From assembly GCA_011390775.1 (NCBI GenBank), contig JAABRS010000005.1, positions 1 through 37,163 of the forward strand: 37,163 bases of DNA, given 5' to 3'. How positions within the stretch are numbered: position 1 is the first letter of the stretch; each line of letters opens with the position of its first letter. The notes beneath the pieces are model-generated. The model did no database searches, had not been told where the DNA came from, and saw only the letters and a list, made by a program, of their open reading frames with translations. The translations under genes and the position numbers were made by a program. The stretch comes from Clostridia bacterium (GTDB taxonomy: Bacteria > Bacillota > Clostridia > Tissierellales > Dethiosulfatibacteraceae). Below are positions 25,031-32,907 of the stretch, piece after piece.

Positions 25031-25059
25031 TTGATTAACATATACCATAATGATATTAT
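25031..25059 (+). promoter_or_regulatory. Sigma-A promoter of the GAF-GGDEF gene
   Basis: TTGATT (25031-25036) and TATTAT (25054-25059), 17-bp spacer, 28 bases before the ATG. Confidence 0.5.
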
Positions 25060-25087
25060 GTATTCAATACAATTAAGGAGTGAGACT

Positions 25088-26167
25088 ATGGTTTCTTCAG
25101 AAAAATTTTCTAAAATAGAAGAAAGTAAAGAAGAAAGTAGAAAAGAAATAGAAAAGATTAATCAGGTAAAGGATTTTCTTTTAGAAACATCATTAGAAGT
25201 TATAGACTATGATAATATACATGAATTGTTAGAAAAAATTCTTGTTAATGCTATCAAGATACTTGACGTTTCAGAAAGCGGTTCTATACTTCTTTTAGAT
25301 GAAGAAACTGGATATATGACTCCTAAAATTATAATTGGATTATCAGATACTTCAAAGAATGTTAAGGTTTTACCTGAAGATACTTTTCATTTTTATGTTA
25401 GTAAAGATAGCTACAAATCTACAGTTATAATCCAAGATCTTATATTTTTAATAAATTCAAGACAAGATAGAAATATGATTAAAATATATACTGATAAAGA
25501 TGAACTAATTAAATCTACTATAAGTGCCCCTTTATTCGTAAAAGGACAGAGATACGGCTCAATAAATATTGACAGTAAAAAATTAGCACCTTTTTCAGAG
25601 TTTCATAAGACTATAATGGATTATATAGCAAGGATAGTGGAAATGATACTCGAAAGATTTATTATGATAGATGAAATAAAATTTTTATCAACCCATGATT
25701 ATCTTACTAGACTTGGAAATAGAAGCAGCATGTATAATTATCTAGACAAAAAAATTAAAAACAAGGAATCATTTCATATGGTTCAAATTGATTTGAACAA
25801 CTTCAAGGAAATAAATGATAAATACGGTCATCTAGTGGGAGATGATGTGCTTATATCCTATGGAAAAAGTTTAAAAAAACTAGATTCATCTTATGAACCT
25901 ATAAGATTAGGAGGAGATGAATTTGCATTAATCTTTGAAAATAAAAATAAAAAAGAAATAGAAAATGTATTAAAGAAGTTTTATAAAGAATGTAAATCGA
26001 ATGGAATAACAATTGAATCTGGGAAAAATTTTAAATGCGGATTTTCCTGGGGTATTGCGAAATATCCTGAGGATGGAGATAGCATAGAAGCTATATACAG
26101 TAAAAGCGACGAAATACTTTATGATAAAAAAAGAAAAACTTTAAGAAGAAGAAAAACGGATGGCTAA
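25088..26167 (+). CDS. Diguanylate cyclase with N-terminal GAF domain
   Basis: A 359-residue soluble protein: a coiled-coil start (1-30, Lys/Glu-rich), a GAF-like sensor domain (about 35-200, ESGSILLLDEETGYMTP.. and PLFVKGQRYGSINIDSKK), then GGDEF (about 205-355). The catalytic site is an intact GGDEF (275-279), and HDYLTRLGNR plus DLNNFKEINDKYGHLVGD are conserved. It should make cyclic di-GMP. The RxxD product-inhibition site five residues before GGDEF is absent. The ATG at 25088 follows AAGGAG. It ends at a hairpin that overlaps its stop codon. Confidence 0.92.
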   Translation: MVSSEKFSKIEESKEESRKEIEKINQVKDFLLETSLEVIDYDNIHELLEKILVNAIKILDVSESGSILLLDEETGYMTPKIIIGLSDTSKNVKVLPEDTFHFYVSKDSYKSTVIIQDLIFLINSRQDRNMIKIYTDKDELIKSTISAPLFVKGQRYGSINIDSKKLAPFSEFHKTIMDYIARIVEMILERFIMIDEIKFLSTHDYLTRLGNRSSMYNYLDKKIKNKESFHMVQIDLNNFKEINDKYGHLVGDDVLISYGKSLKKLDSSYEPIRLGGDEFALIFENKNKKEIENVLKKFYKECKSNGITIESGKNFKCGFSWGIAKYPEDGDSIEAIYSKSDEILYDKKRKTLRRRKTDG

Positions 26168-26177
26168 AAAGCCATCC
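26158..26177. terminator. Terminator between the GGDEF gene and the leftward 113-aa gene
   Basis: A perfect 8-bp stem GGATGGCT/AGCCATCC with loop AAAA. On the minus strand it is followed by GTTTTTCTTCTT, so it best fits the leftward DUF1576 transcript. It also overlaps the GGDEF stop codon. Confidence 0.8.
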
Positions 26178-26178
26178 C

Positions 26179-26520
26179 TTATTTATATCTTACTAAAAAT
26201 ATTGTTACTTTATCATTATCGTAATACACCTTTGCATCGTCAGTCATCATACCTACAAGAGTAAGTTCAGTATCCATATCGTAATTACCTGAAAGTTCCC
26301 AGTAATACTCTTCCATTTCCTCTTCTTTTTCGTAATTTAGATACTTAACTAGATTGTAGATTTCCTTGATTTTTTCTTTTTTATAATTTCCTTCTAAGGT
26401 TATTAAAAAACCTTCATCGTTTTCTTCATAGTCAATGCTGATTTTTTTAGCTCCAACGAAGAAAAGAAAATTTGTTATTTCATCAATTATTTTCATTACT
26501 CTTTTTCTTTTATGTTTCAT
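26179..26520 (-). CDS. Small acidic protein of unknown function, partner of DUF1576
   Basis: A 113-residue soluble protein I cannot assign to a family. The N-terminus is basic (MKHKRKR), the middle strongly acidic (EKEEEMEEYYWEL near 74-86), and predicted strands alternate with helices. The FFVGAKKISIDYEENDEGFLITLEG stretch (cited by its ends FFVGAKK and LITLEG) looks like the small sensor or ATPase-like folds, but that is only an impression. Its ATG overlaps the DUF1576 stop by one base (TAATG) with GGATGAGG upstream, so the two are translationally coupled. Confidence 0.7.
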   Translation of the reverse strand: MKHKRKRVMKIIDEITNFLFFVGAKKISIDYEENDEGFLITLEGNYKKEKIKEIYNLVKYLNYEKEEEMEEYYWELSGNYDMDTELTLVGMMTDDAKVYYDNDKVTIFLVRYK

Positions 26521-27776
26521 TAGTCCTCATCCTTTCTAAAGGCTTCAAATATTGGAAGTAAAAAACCAGCTACAATACCAGCTGCGAAGCCGTTGTTATA
26601 TAAATTCATTCCACCATGTAAAAATCCTACATTTAATACTACTGAAGAATGAACAAAGGCTGCTAAAATACCATACATCCAACCAAATTCACCGGCTATA
26701 GGAGCTAAGGCTGTTCCAAATAAAGCAGCTAACTGTATAGCAGGATCATTAATTCCCCAGGTTTTAGTTAGGGAGCCGATTAAAACTCCTATAAAAATAG
26801 GTATGATAGTTTTTGGAGTTTTACCAAAAGCTGAAAAACCTACTATTGTATATATGCCACCAATTGTAGGACCGTTTAGATCTCCTCCGATAATTAATAT
26901 GTAAGCAAGAGATAAAAGCCCGGCTAAACCCATATTAATCAATGTAAAGGGAAGTCCTTCCAATTTCACATAATCAGTGATTAATCTACCTGAATATTTA
27001 AAAATATTTTTAAATTCTGATAATTTTCTATCTCGAGTATAAATTCCAAATAATATAAATCCTATAAATATTACAGAAAGAAAAATTGAGAATTTAAGAT
27101 TATTACCTGTTGTCCAAATAAATCTTGGTTCTGGGACAAAACCGTAAGATCTAAGAATTGAAACATAGACCGTCCCTACTAATCCGGAAGTAAAACCTAT
27201 ATTATACAAGTTGAAACCTTGATGAAAATTTAACATTGATGTAGCTAGTGCAGGAAGTATAAAACCCATCAATATACCTGAAAAAATTCCTAAAGGTATG
27301 CTTATATGATATGGAAGTAACGTACTGAACATTATCTCGGTAGCTACGGGAGCTAAAGCAGTACCAAATAAAGCGACAACTACGTACTTGGAAAATTTAT
27401 CTTTTTGATATCTTGAGTATAGATAGACACCAAATACTACAAACCAAACGTTTAAAAGATTTTTTCCAAAAAAGGCAAAACCTGAAATGGTTAAAATACC
27501 TGCTATTGTAACACCATGAGCTCTATGTTTCATACGATAAAGAATAAATAAAAATATCAAAGTAAGTAATCCTGAATTTACAAAAGATGCTCCTATTCCG
27601 CCGATACCAAAATAATCAGATACTAAGGTATCTGGATTAGAAAGTATGCTTTGTAAACCTAGGATTATTCCCCTAGGAGAATCCTGTGTTAGCCCAAAAA
27701 TAATTTGAATAATACTAAATGTGATTAATACATAATATGTCATATTCAATTTAAATTGCTTTTTCTGTTTTTCCAT
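26520..27776 (-). CDS. DUF1576 integral membrane protein with internal duplication
   Basis: A 418-residue membrane protein with some 11-12 hydrophobic segments, assigned to DUF1576. It is built of two similar halves offset by about 196 residues: FGTALAPVATE (137-147) matches FGTALAPIAGE (333-343), NLYNIGFTSG matches NLYNNGFAAG, and GVTIAGILTISGFAFFGK matches GPTIGGIYTIVGFSAFGK (88 and 282). Such a layout is typical of transporters, but substrate and function are unknown. The start is ATG after AAGGAGTGAATAT. A sigma-A promoter lies upstream, and the 113-aa gene is coupled downstream. Confidence 0.85.
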   Translation of the reverse strand: MEKQKKQFKLNMTYYVLITFSIIQIIFGLTQDSPRGIILGLQSILSNPDTLVSDYFGIGGIGASFVNSGLLTLIFLFILYRMKHRAHGVTIAGILTISGFAFFGKNLLNVWFVVFGVYLYSRYQKDKFSKYVVVALFGTALAPVATEIMFSTLLPYHISIPLGIFSGILMGFILPALATSMLNFHQGFNLYNIGFTSGLVGTVYVSILRSYGFVPEPRFIWTTGNNLKFSIFLSVIFIGFILFGIYTRDRKLSEFKNIFKYSGRLITDYVKLEGLPFTLINMGLAGLLSLAYILIIGGDLNGPTIGGIYTIVGFSAFGKTPKTIIPIFIGVLIGSLTKTWGINDPAIQLAALFGTALAPIAGEFGWMYGILAAFVHSSVVLNVGFLHGGMNLYNNGFAAGIVAGFLLPIFEAFRKDED

Positions 27777-27798
27777 ATATTCACTCCTTATTTACAAT

Positions 27799-27827
27799 AT
27801 TTTACACGATTCAATAGTTAATTTCAA
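27799..27827 (-). promoter_or_regulatory. Sigma-A promoter of DUF1576
   Basis: On the minus strand TTGAAA (27822-27827) and TAAAAT (27799-27804) with a 17-bp spacer, 22 bases before the ATG. Confidence 0.6.
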
Positions 27828-27859
27828 TTATTAATATATTCTTATAAAAAAACAATGAA

Positions 27860-27888
27860 TTGAGTCTACATTAATGTTATAATATAAA
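27860..27888 (+). promoter_or_regulatory. Possible promoter of the AI-2E family gene
   Basis: TTGAGT (27860-27865) and TATAAA (27883-27888), 17-bp spacer, 22 bases before the ATG; a TATAAT nearby lacks a matching -35. Confidence 0.45.
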
Positions 27889-27910
27889 CATTAAGAAAGC
27901 AGGTATAGAT

Positions 27911-29038
27911 ATGAATAATACATCAAAGAGTATAATAAAAAAGTATATGCCTATAATAGTACTAGCTATTTTTATAGCTTTTCTATTTTTTAGAAACAAT
28001 GCTGCAAACCGTGTAGTTGCAATAGTAAAACCTGTATTACTTGCTTTTGCTATTGCTTATATCTTGGATTCTGTAGTTAAATTTTTGGACTTTAGAATTA
28101 AACTTAGTAGAAATTTTAGTATTTTTATAACTTATCTTTTAATTTTAGGATTAATAACTATTTTGATATCATTTTTGGTTCCAATAGTTATTCAAAATTT
28201 TAACAGCGTTTATAATTTTGTTATTAATGGAAATTTCGATTTCAACAACGTTCTAAATAATCTTAAGAATAATGCTGAAAGTCAACTGATAAGAAAAATA
28301 CTTAACAATATAACTAATTCTACTGGAGAACTCAACAGCGAATTATCGGACCAGATTATGAATGGACTTAGATATGTTTCCGAATTCGGTGCTGGCTTGG
28401 TAAAAAATGCAGGAGGAGGTATTTTAGCTGGATTTACAAGCTTTATAATTTCAATTTATATGCTTATAGAAAAGGATGATTTATTAAATAGATGCAAAAA
28501 ATTTACAAGAGCATATTTTGAAGAAGGAAGAGCAAATAAAATAATTAACACCTTTAATCAAGGAAATAAAATATTTAAAAGTTATTTCAACGGAAAAATA
28601 TTGGATTCTTTTATAGTTGGAATAATAGTAATAATTTTATTTTGGATATTTGGAGTTCCGTATGCTGCTTTGATGGGTACAATCCTAGGTTTTACAAATA
28701 TGATACCTTATTTTGGACCTTTCTTTGGTTCTATACCTGTAATTGTTGTTGCTTTATTTATAGACCCACCAAAAGCACTGGTTGCATTAATAATAATATT
28801 AGTTGTACAGCAGATAGATGGTAATTTCTTGGATCCTAAAATAGTCGGTAGAGCAATTGGGGTAAGTCCTTTCTGGGTAATAACAGCTGTGACTGTTGGT
28901 GCAGTAGCAGCAGGACCGTTAGGGATGATATTAGGAGTACCTACAGTAGTATTAATGAAAACAATTATAGAAGAAGATATAGAAGAAAAACTTGAAAAAA
29001 AGGGAATAAGTATGGATCTAGAAGAAGATTCACAGTAA
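27911..29038 (+). CDS. AI-2E family transporter (PerM-like permease)
   Basis: A 375-residue membrane protein with about eight hydrophobic segments. The C-terminal half has the family pattern: FKSYFNGKILDSFIVG near 216-231, then ALMGTILGFTNMIPYFGPFFG (cited by GFTNMIPYFGP) and QIDGNFLDPKIVGRAIGVSP. Members export small molecules or ions; the autoinducer-2 link holds for only some, so the name is not a functional claim. Its ATG follows AAAGCAGGTATAG, a modest site. It is convergent with the PdxR-like gene, overlapping it by nine bases, and no terminator is present between them. Confidence 0.88.
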   Translation: MNNTSKSIIKKYMPIIVLAIFIAFLFFRNNAANRVVAIVKPVLLAFAIAYILDSVVKFLDFRIKLSRNFSIFITYLLILGLITILISFLVPIVIQNFNSVYNFVINGNFDFNNVLNNLKNNAESQLIRKILNNITNSTGELNSELSDQIMNGLRYVSEFGAGLVKNAGGGILAGFTSFIISIYMLIEKDDLLNRCKKFTRAYFEEGRANKIINTFNQGNKIFKSYFNGKILDSFIVGIIVIILFWIFGVPYAALMGTILGFTNMIPYFGPFFGSIPVIVVALFIDPPKALVALIIILVVQQIDGNFLDPKIVGRAIGVSPFWVITAVTVGAVAAGPLGMILGVPTVVLMKTIIEEDIEEKLEKKGISMDLEEDSQ

Positions 29039-30397
29039 AGAACTTTTGAAAACTTCAATATCTTCAAAATCTAATCCACTATAACTCAAAGATATTATAT
29101 AAGAAGACTTTTTTGTTTCTATAATTCTGATGAAAATATTTTTATCTTCGAATTCTTTTCGTAAAGAATCCGGAGATATTTTTGTTTTAATCTCTAATAC
29201 AATATGAAGACCTGAATCAGCACTTAAAACTTCAACTTTATTTCCCTGGAAATTTTTTATGTATTCTTGAATTAAATTTATCTTTTTTTTGTAAATTCTT
29301 TTAATTTTATTTAAGTGTTTTTGCAGATATCCTTCTTTGATATAAATTTCTAAAGCCATTTGCTCTATTTTAGATGATGTTTGAGTATATCTGTTTTTAA
29401 TTTCATTGTACTTCTCAAGTAAACGTACCGGTAGTATCATATAACTAATCCTAAGAGATGGAAGAAGTATTTTCGAAAAAGATCCTAAATAAACAACTCT
29501 ATCATTTTTGTCTAATCCCTGAAGACAAGGAACAGGTTTGCTTTCGTGTCTAATTAAACTATCATAATCATCTTCTACAATAAAAGATTTTTCCTCTTTT
29601 GCCCAGTTTAATAGTTGAAGTCTTTTTTTTATTGGCATGAGGCTTCCTGTAGGAAATTGGTGAGAAGGACTAATATAAACAACATCGGCATTGGATTTAT
29701 AAAGCATCTCTGTATTAAGACCATCATCTCTTACAGGAATTTCGGTAGTATTAAAGCTGTAATCTTCAAATATGTACCTAGCTTTTTCATAACCGGGACT
29801 TTCTACGGCTGCATTGTTATAGTCCTCTCTAATAATTCCGGCAAGGATACCTATTAAATACTGAACTCCTGCACCTATTACTATCTGCTCAGGGGATGAA
29901 TTAGCACCTCTTGCTAAATTTGTGAATTCTGAGATTTCTTTTCTTAACTCATATTCTCCCTGATAATCAGAAGAGCTATAAAGTTCCTTTTCTCTTGTAA
30001 ATAAAACTCTACTGTATATTTTTTTCCAGTCTTTTACTTCAAAAGTAGAATGATCAACATCTTCATTTTTAAAATGTTTCTCTTCCAATTTTAAATTTAT
30101 ATTCTTAAATGTATTATTACTTTCTTTTATCTCGGATTTAATTTGAAAGTCGGATAAATGAATAACATAGTATCCTTTTCTAGGTTTATTTTCAATATAG
30201 CCTTCTGTTAAAAGTTGAAAGTAGGCATTCTCAATAGTTGTTTTGCTTAATTTAAGCATTTTGGAAGCTTCTCTAATAGAGGGAAGTTTTTCTCCATCTT
30301 TAATATTGTTTTTGATTATTTCATCTTTTAAGTATTCGTAAAGCTGCATGTAGATTGTCTTATTTGTTTCTTTATCAGTATAAAAAGTTAAAAGCAT
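29030..30397 (-). CDS. pdxR: MocR/PdxR-type regulator (GntR HTH fused to aminotransferase-like domain)
   Basis: A 455-residue regulator. The N-terminal winged helix (about 1-75) contains GEKLPSIREASKMLKLSKTTIENAY-type GntR sequence (cited by KLPSIREASKML). A fold-type I aminotransferase domain (about 105-455) follows, with the PLP lysine in GSFSKILLPSLR. MocR proteins use bound PLP to sense vitamin B6 or amino-vitamins. Start ATG 30397 is fixed by TTGGAGG six bases upstream; the TTG in that same site at 30409 is not the start. Its divergent neighbour is an ECF S component, and direct repeats lie in the gap. The assignment to PdxR rather than another MocR is inference. Confidence 0.85.
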   Translation of the reverse strand: MLLTFYTDKETNKTIYMQLYEYLKDEIIKNNIKDGEKLPSIREASKMLKLSKTTIENAYFQLLTEGYIENKPRKGYYVIHLSDFQIKSEIKESNNTFKNINLKLEEKHFKNEDVDHSTFEVKDWKKIYSRVLFTREKELYSSSDYQGEYELRKEISEFTNLARGANSSPEQIVIGAGVQYLIGILAGIIREDYNNAAVESPGYEKARYIFEDYSFNTTEIPVRDDGLNTEMLYKSNADVVYISPSHQFPTGSLMPIKKRLQLLNWAKEEKSFIVEDDYDSLIRHESKPVPCLQGLDKNDRVVYLGSFSKILLPSLRISYMILPVRLLEKYNEIKNRYTQTSSKIEQMALEIYIKEGYLQKHLNKIKRIYKKKINLIQEYIKNFQGNKVEVLSADSGLHIVLEIKTKISPDSLRKEFEDKNIFIRIIETKKSSYIISLSYSGLDFEDIEVFKSSLL

Positions 30398-30410
30398 TAT
30401 TACCTCCAAT

Positions 30411-30442
30411 CTGTACTGTTCAAAAAGTGATAAACTGTATCT
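30411..30442. promoter_or_regulatory. Direct repeats, likely operator of the PdxR-like regulator
   Basis: ACTGT occurs at 30415-30419 and again at 30434-30438, 19 bp apart, in the short divergent gap; the copies sit in CTGTACTGTT and AAACTGTATC. MocR proteins generally bind direct repeats about two turns apart. This is inferred from position and pattern only. Confidence 0.45.
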
Positions 30443-30500
30443 TTTAAAAGGGACAAATTTATTATATCCTATTATTAGAAAAAAGAAAAGGAGAATTACT

Positions 30501-30983
30501 ATGGCTAATTACGATACAAAAAAACTTACAACAACAGCTTTAATGGCAGCAGTAGTATTTGTAGCTACTATGGTGGTTAAAATCCCTGTAGGGCAAGGTT
30601 ATTTGAATTTTGGAGATGCAGCTGTATTTTTATCAGGGCTTTTACTTAGTCCGGGATATGCCTTTGCTGCAGCAGCTTTAGGATCAAGCGTAGCGGATAT
30701 GATTGGATATCCTATATATATACCAGCTACTTTTTTGCTAAAAGGTATAATGGCATTAGTAGTTTCAAGAGCTAAAGGGAAAGGTACTAAAGGAAAGATA
30801 ACATATATGATAGTAGGTGGATTGATAATGGTTTCAGGATACTATTTATATGAAGCTTTTATACTTTTCGGTAATGTTATATCACCATTGTATTATATAC
30901 CTTTTAATATACTTCAGTTTTCTGTAGGAATAGTTATAGCACTGATACTAATAAATCCTCTAAAAAACAAATTAGAACAATGA
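30501..30983 (+). CDS. ECF transporter S component, probably for vitamin B6 or a related precursor
   Basis: A 160-residue membrane protein with five or six hydrophobic segments and the ECF S-component pattern: an N-terminal LTTTALMAAVVFVATMVVKIP segment (cited by TTTALMAAVVFVA), then GYLNFGDAAVFLSGLLLSPG and GSSVADMIGYPIYIPATFL. It binds a vitamin-like substrate and uses a shared EcfAA'T module encoded elsewhere. The divergent PdxR-like regulator suggests pyridoxal/pyridoxine or a similar compound. ATG follows AAAAGGAG. A strong terminator follows. Confidence 0.85.
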   Translation: MANYDTKKLTTTALMAAVVFVATMVVKIPVGQGYLNFGDAAVFLSGLLLSPGYAFAAAALGSSVADMIGYPIYIPATFLLKGIMALVVSRAKGKGTKGKITYMIVGGLIMVSGYYLYEAFILFGNVISPLYYIPFNILQFSVGIVIALILINPLKNKLEQ

Positions 30984-31005
30984 TAAACAGAATATATGAT
31001 ATAAT

Positions 31006-31032
31006 AAGTGTTGAGAAATCAGCACTTTTTTT
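31006..31032 (+). terminator. Terminator of the ECF S component
   Basis: A 9-bp stem (AAGTGTTGA/TCAGCACTT, one G-T wobble) with a GAAA tetraloop and T7. Confidence 0.9.
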
Positions 31033-31044
31033 ATAGGAGTTAAT

Positions 31045-31479
31045 ATGAATATAATAATTGATGGCGATGCAACACCAAAAGAAGTAAGAAATATATGCGA
31101 AGAAGAAGCTAAAAAAGTAGACATAGGAATTATTGTGGTATGTAGTTATGATCATGATATAGAGGGAAATTTTAAGGTAGTAAGAGTATCTAGAGGAAAT
31201 GATGCTGCAGATTTTAAAATAGTGGAACTTTTTAATAATGGAGATATTCTAATTACTCAAGATTATGGTTTAGCAAGTCTTGTAATCAATAGAGCAAAAG
31301 CGGTTATTAATCCTATCGGATTTTTATATACTAAGGACAATATAGATAATCTTCTTCACAGTAGATATATAGGTCAGAAAATAAGAAAAGGTGGCGGAAG
31401 AACTAAAGGCCCAGCAAAGCGAAAAGAAGAAGATAATTATAATTTTAAAAATACTCTCCAGAAAATCTTAGAAACTTAA
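31045..31479 (+). CDS. UPF0178 (YaiI/YqxD, DUF188) family protein
   Basis: A 144-residue protein with the conserved blocks of UPF0178: IIDGDATPKEVRNICEEEA (residues 4-22, cited by DGDATPKEVRNI), SRGNDAADFKIVEL near 51-64, ILITQDYGLASL near 70-81, and the C-terminal GQKIRKGGGRTKGPAKR. The conserved Asp residues suggest a PIN-like nuclease fold, but activity is not proven for the family. The ATG lies after TAGGAGTTAAT. It lies between two terminator or promoter boundaries and is likely expressed alone. Confidence 0.9.
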   Translation: MNIIIDGDATPKEVRNICEEEAKKVDIGIIVVCSYDHDIEGNFKVVRVSRGNDAADFKIVELFNNGDILITQDYGLASLVINRAKAVINPIGFLYTKDNIDNLLHSRYIGQKIRKGGGRTKGPAKRKEEDNYNFKNTLQKILET

Positions 31480-31501
31480 TTATTGAATAAATACAATATA
31501 A

Positions 31502-31530
31502 TTGTATTAGAATTCAAAATATTATATAAT
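31502..31530 (+). promoter_or_regulatory. Sigma-A promoter of the zinc-ribbon protein
   Basis: TTGTAT (31502-31507) and perfect TATAAT (31525-31530) with a 17-bp spacer. Confidence 0.7.
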
Positions 31531-31559
31531 AAAAGAAACAGTCAAAAGGAGGGGAAAAT

Positions 31560-32003
31560 ATGAGCGATTTTTTTGGCAAATTAAAAAAGAACATAGATAA
31601 AGGTGTAAACAAAGCAAGTAAAAAATCAGCAGAAATTGCTGAAAAGACTAAACTTCAAACTCAGATAATGTCTTTAAAAAACGACAAGAAAAACGAAATA
31701 AGTGAATTAGGAAAAGTAGTATATGATATGCTAAAAGAAGGAAATTTAGACGAAGAAGCTATCAATTTGAAGTTTGAGTCCATAACGGAAATCGAAAAAC
31801 AAATCAACGATAAAGAAGAACAAAAAGAAAACATTGAAAAAGAAGGTTTAGCTGAGGAATCAGAAGAATCTGAAGAATCAAAAGAATTTGAAGATGTAGA
31901 AGTAGTTGAGGAAACTGAGGTAATAGAATGCCCTAATTGTGGTGAAAAAAATCCTACAGACGCAAAATTCTGTCAAAATTGCGGAACAAAACTAAAGGAT
32001 TAA
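31560..32003 (+). CDS. Coiled-coil protein with C-terminal zinc ribbon
   Basis: A 147-residue soluble protein: a basic amphipathic helical N-terminus (FFGKLKKNIDKGVNKASKK, residues 4-22), a charged coiled coil (about 25-95), an acidic Glu/Ser-rich linker (96-121, repeated EES units) and a zinc ribbon with C124/C127 and C138/C141 (CPNCG..FCQNCG). No enzyme domain is seen; function unknown. Similar zinc-ribbon proteins are common in Firmicutes. The ATG follows AAAAGGAGG. It has its own promoter and ends in a perfect palindromic terminator. Confidence 0.8.
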   Translation: MSDFFGKLKKNIDKGVNKASKKSAEIAEKTKLQTQIMSLKNDKKNEISELGKVVYDMLKEGNLDEEAINLKFESITEIEKQINDKEEQKENIEKEGLAEESEESEESKEFEDVEVVEETEVIECPNCGEKNPTDAKFCQNCGTKLKD

Positions 32004-32022
32004 ATTGGTTCATAAAACATAT

Positions 32023-32050
32023 AAATACCACAGCATATGCTGTGGTATTT
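32023..32050. terminator. Bidirectional terminator (perfect 28-bp palindrome)
   Basis: AAATACCACAGCAT and its exact complement ATGCTGTGGTATTT abut without a spacer between two convergent genes; AT-rich flanks suit both strands. Confidence 0.85.
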
Positions 32051-32056
32051 TCTGTT

Positions 32057-32395
32057 TTACTTAAATTCTCCGTTAATATAGATGTAATCTTCATCTATAA
32101 CATTGCATAGTACAAGAATATCTTTTTCAGGCATTCTATAAATTTCTCCTAAAACCGTTGCTATTGATTTCATTATCTTTTGAATTAATTCTTTACCGTT
32201 TCTTTTAGATATTCTAACAGTTACTATTGGAGCTATATCTTCTGTACCCTTAAAGAATTTGTCATCATCGATTATGTCTTTTATTATAAAAATTCTTTCG
32301 ATTTCTAATTTCGTACTCTGTGATATCTGCTGCGCAACATAATCTAAATCTAAGGTCATATTGTTATCATAAGTTTTAATATTGATAAATGGCAT
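32057..32395 (-). CDS. DUF1904-like, tautomerase-superfamily-like protein
   Basis: A 112-residue protein that resembles DUF1904: a Pro directly after Met (MPFINIK), a hydrophobic core, and a closing YIYINGEFK that recalls the family's YxNG motif. A terminal Pro is the catalytic base in tautomerase/MIF folds. Activity here is unproven. The start is ATG after TAGGAGGTGG. It lies 22 bases downstream of the Fur/Zur gene on the same strand and is probably co-transcribed with it, which hints at metal-dependent expression. Confidence 0.7.
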   Translation of the reverse strand: MPFINIKTYDNNMTLDLDYVAQQISQSTKLEIERIFIIKDIIDDDKFFKGTEDIAPIVTVRISKRNGKELIQKIMKSIATVLGEIYRMPEKDILVLCNVIDEDYIYINGEFK

Positions 32396-32417
32396 CTTAC
32401 CACCTCCTAAAGCAATA

Positions 32418-32843
32418 TTATAAGTTATTTTTGCAATTATTACAATAACCGTATAACTCTATTTTGTCATCAGTGAATGTATAACCATTCTCTTCTGCAA
32501 TACGAACAAAAGTATCTGTAGGACAGTATTCAAAGGATACAGCTTTACCACATTTTTTGCATATTAGATGATGATGGTGTTTTTTCATTGTTCTAATTTT
32601 ATATAAATTAGAATTCCCATTTTGTATTTTGCAAACTAAATTACTATCCTCAAGAACAGCTAGATTTCTATATATAGTTGATAAATCTAAATTTATTCCG
32701 ATTTTATTGATTTCTTTTTGAATGTCTTCTACGGATAAAAAAAGGTCCCTTTTTTTAATAAATATATCTATTAGTACTTTGCGTTGTTTAGTTAATTTAT
32801 AATCGTTTTTAGTTAGAATACTATAAACAACATCTAAATTCAT
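32418..32843 (-). CDS. zur: Fur-family metalloregulator, probably Zur
   Basis: A 141-residue Fur-type regulator. Winged helix at 10-80 (LTKQRKVLIDIF.., DLSTIYRNLAVLED), then a metal and dimer domain with HHHH (89-92), C95/C98 and C134/C137 for structural zinc. Zinc specificity is inferred from its divergent position to znuACB and from the shared box in the gap. The start is ATG 32843 after GGAGGATTTT; the TTG five codons upstream lies in the ribosome site. Its own -35 lies under the predicted operator, so it should be self-regulated. The DUF1904 gene follows. Confidence 0.9.
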   Translation of the reverse strand: MNLDVVYSILTKNDYKLTKQRKVLIDIFIKKRDLFLSVEDIQKEINKIGINLDLSTIYRNLAVLEDSNLVCKIQNGNSNLYKIRTMKKHHHHLICKKCGKAVSFEYCPTDTFVRIAEENGYTFTDDKIELYGYCNNCKNNL

Positions 32844-32896
32844 AAAATCCTCCAAATTTTAGTTGAAATAATAACTTCTTTAACTTATAATTAAAT

Positions 32897-32902
32897 TATA
32901 AT
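32897..32902 (+). promoter_or_regulatory. -10 box of znuACB
   Basis: A perfect TATAAT 36 bases before the znuA ATG; no good -35 at 17 bp. It overlaps the -10 of the opposite zur promoter. Confidence 0.5.
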
Positions 32903-32907
32903 ATAAA

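Noticed and set aside
30397-30409. TTG at 30409 as pdxR start
   Set aside because: That TTG is part of the TTGGAGG ribosome site; the ATG at 30397 is correctly spaced. The same reasoning sets the zur start at 32843.
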